Below are positions 6,530-6,737 of a DNA stretch of 6,737 nucleotides, piece after piece (position 1 is the first letter of the stretch; each line of letters begins with the position of its first letter). The stretch is taken from NCBI GenBank assembly GCA_003558195.1, contig PWMM01000223.1:1-6737 (forward strand), read 5' to 3'. The DNA comes from Syntrophomonadaceae bacterium (GTDB lineage Bacteria > Bacillota > Dethiobacteria > DTU022). The notes below the pieces were generated by a model, which was given only the letters and a program-made list of their open reading frames with translations, was not told the DNA's origin and made no database searches. A program made the translations under genes and the position numbers.

Positions 6530-6737
6530 TAGGCAAGCAGGATGCAGGTCCTCTATCGAAAAACCCGGAAGTTACCATAAAATGGGCACACCAGGCAAAA
6601 TGCTGACAAATAAACCAGTTTAATTATCCATCTAGCTGATCAATGCGTGCAGTAATTATCAAAACAGTTACTCTAGGGCTAATCTTTACTGGTTTGAAGG
6701 CTCCCTGGCAATATTAGCAAATTTTGTGTAACGATCG

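Larger units (their letters stand above)
6437..6737. other. Non-coding stretch upstream of the FAD gene
   Basis: In 301 bases I see no gene that can be supported. All three minus-strand frames are open at the edge for only 7-18 codons (for example the frame closing at TAA 6688-6686), so the tail of an upstream gene is possible but cannot be told from chance. No tRNA, T-box or known riboswitch core was recognised. The stretch contains a palindrome at 6486-6497 and a small stem at 6505-6529. No convincing sigma-A promoter was found; TTGGCA near 6510-6515 on the minus strand is a fair -35 but has only a poor -10 partner. Confidence 0.6.

Noticed and set aside
6686..6736. Possible C-terminal tail of an upstream minus-strand gene
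   Set aside because: It has only 16 open codons from the edge, and another frame is open just as long, so chance cannot be excluded.

Overview
The window is a stretch of chromosome in which every convincing gene lies on the minus strand. Read in that direction (from position 6737 down to 1) the order is: an upstream non-coding stretch, a FAD-dependent dehydrogenase of the COG2509 type, a 311-base gap, then the essential cell-wall control operon walR-walK-yycH-yycI (also called yycFGHI), with yycI cut by the window edge a few codons before its expected end. The host is a low-GC Gram-positive (Firmicutes/Bacillota): walRK with yycHI is confined to that group, the Shine-Dalgarno sequences are strong, and TTG starts are used. 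The rather short WalK sensor region and the COG2509 neighbour suggest a Clostridia-class anaerobe more than a Bacillus, but this is a guess from style, not proof.

Layout. Positions 6437-6737 hold no supported gene, only a 12-base perfect palindrome with a flanking repeat about 50 bases upstream of the dehydrogenase. Positions 5051-6436 encode the FAD protein, which has a cysteine cluster next to its flavin-binding fold. Positions 4740-5050 are the intergenic leader of the wal operon, with two weak hairpins and no convincing sigma-A promoter or terminator. Positions 4044-4739 encode WalR, 2237-4063 WalK, 859-2253 YycH, and 1-862 YycI (partial).

How they work together. WalK is a membrane histidine kinase that phosphorylates WalR, an OmpR-family regulator of peptidoglycan hydrolases and other cell-wall genes. 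YycH and YycI are single-pass membrane proteins with large extracytoplasmic parts that act on WalK through their transmembrane helices. The four genes are tightly coupled: walR and walK overlap by about 20 bases, walK and yycH by 17, and yycH and yycI by 4 (TTGA).

The main surprise is the start of walK. The conserved N-terminus and first membrane helix extend 20 or more codons upstream of the first in-frame ATG, and that extension contains no ATG, GTG or TTG. The only well-placed Shine-Dalgarno sequence points at two tandem ATT codons inside the end of walR. This suggests an AUU-initiated kinase, a rare start that IF3 normally discriminates against. walR and yycI appear to start at TTG, so yycH is the only one of the four with an ATG start. 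I found no mobile element, CRISPR array, tRNA, rRNA or clearly new multi-gene system.
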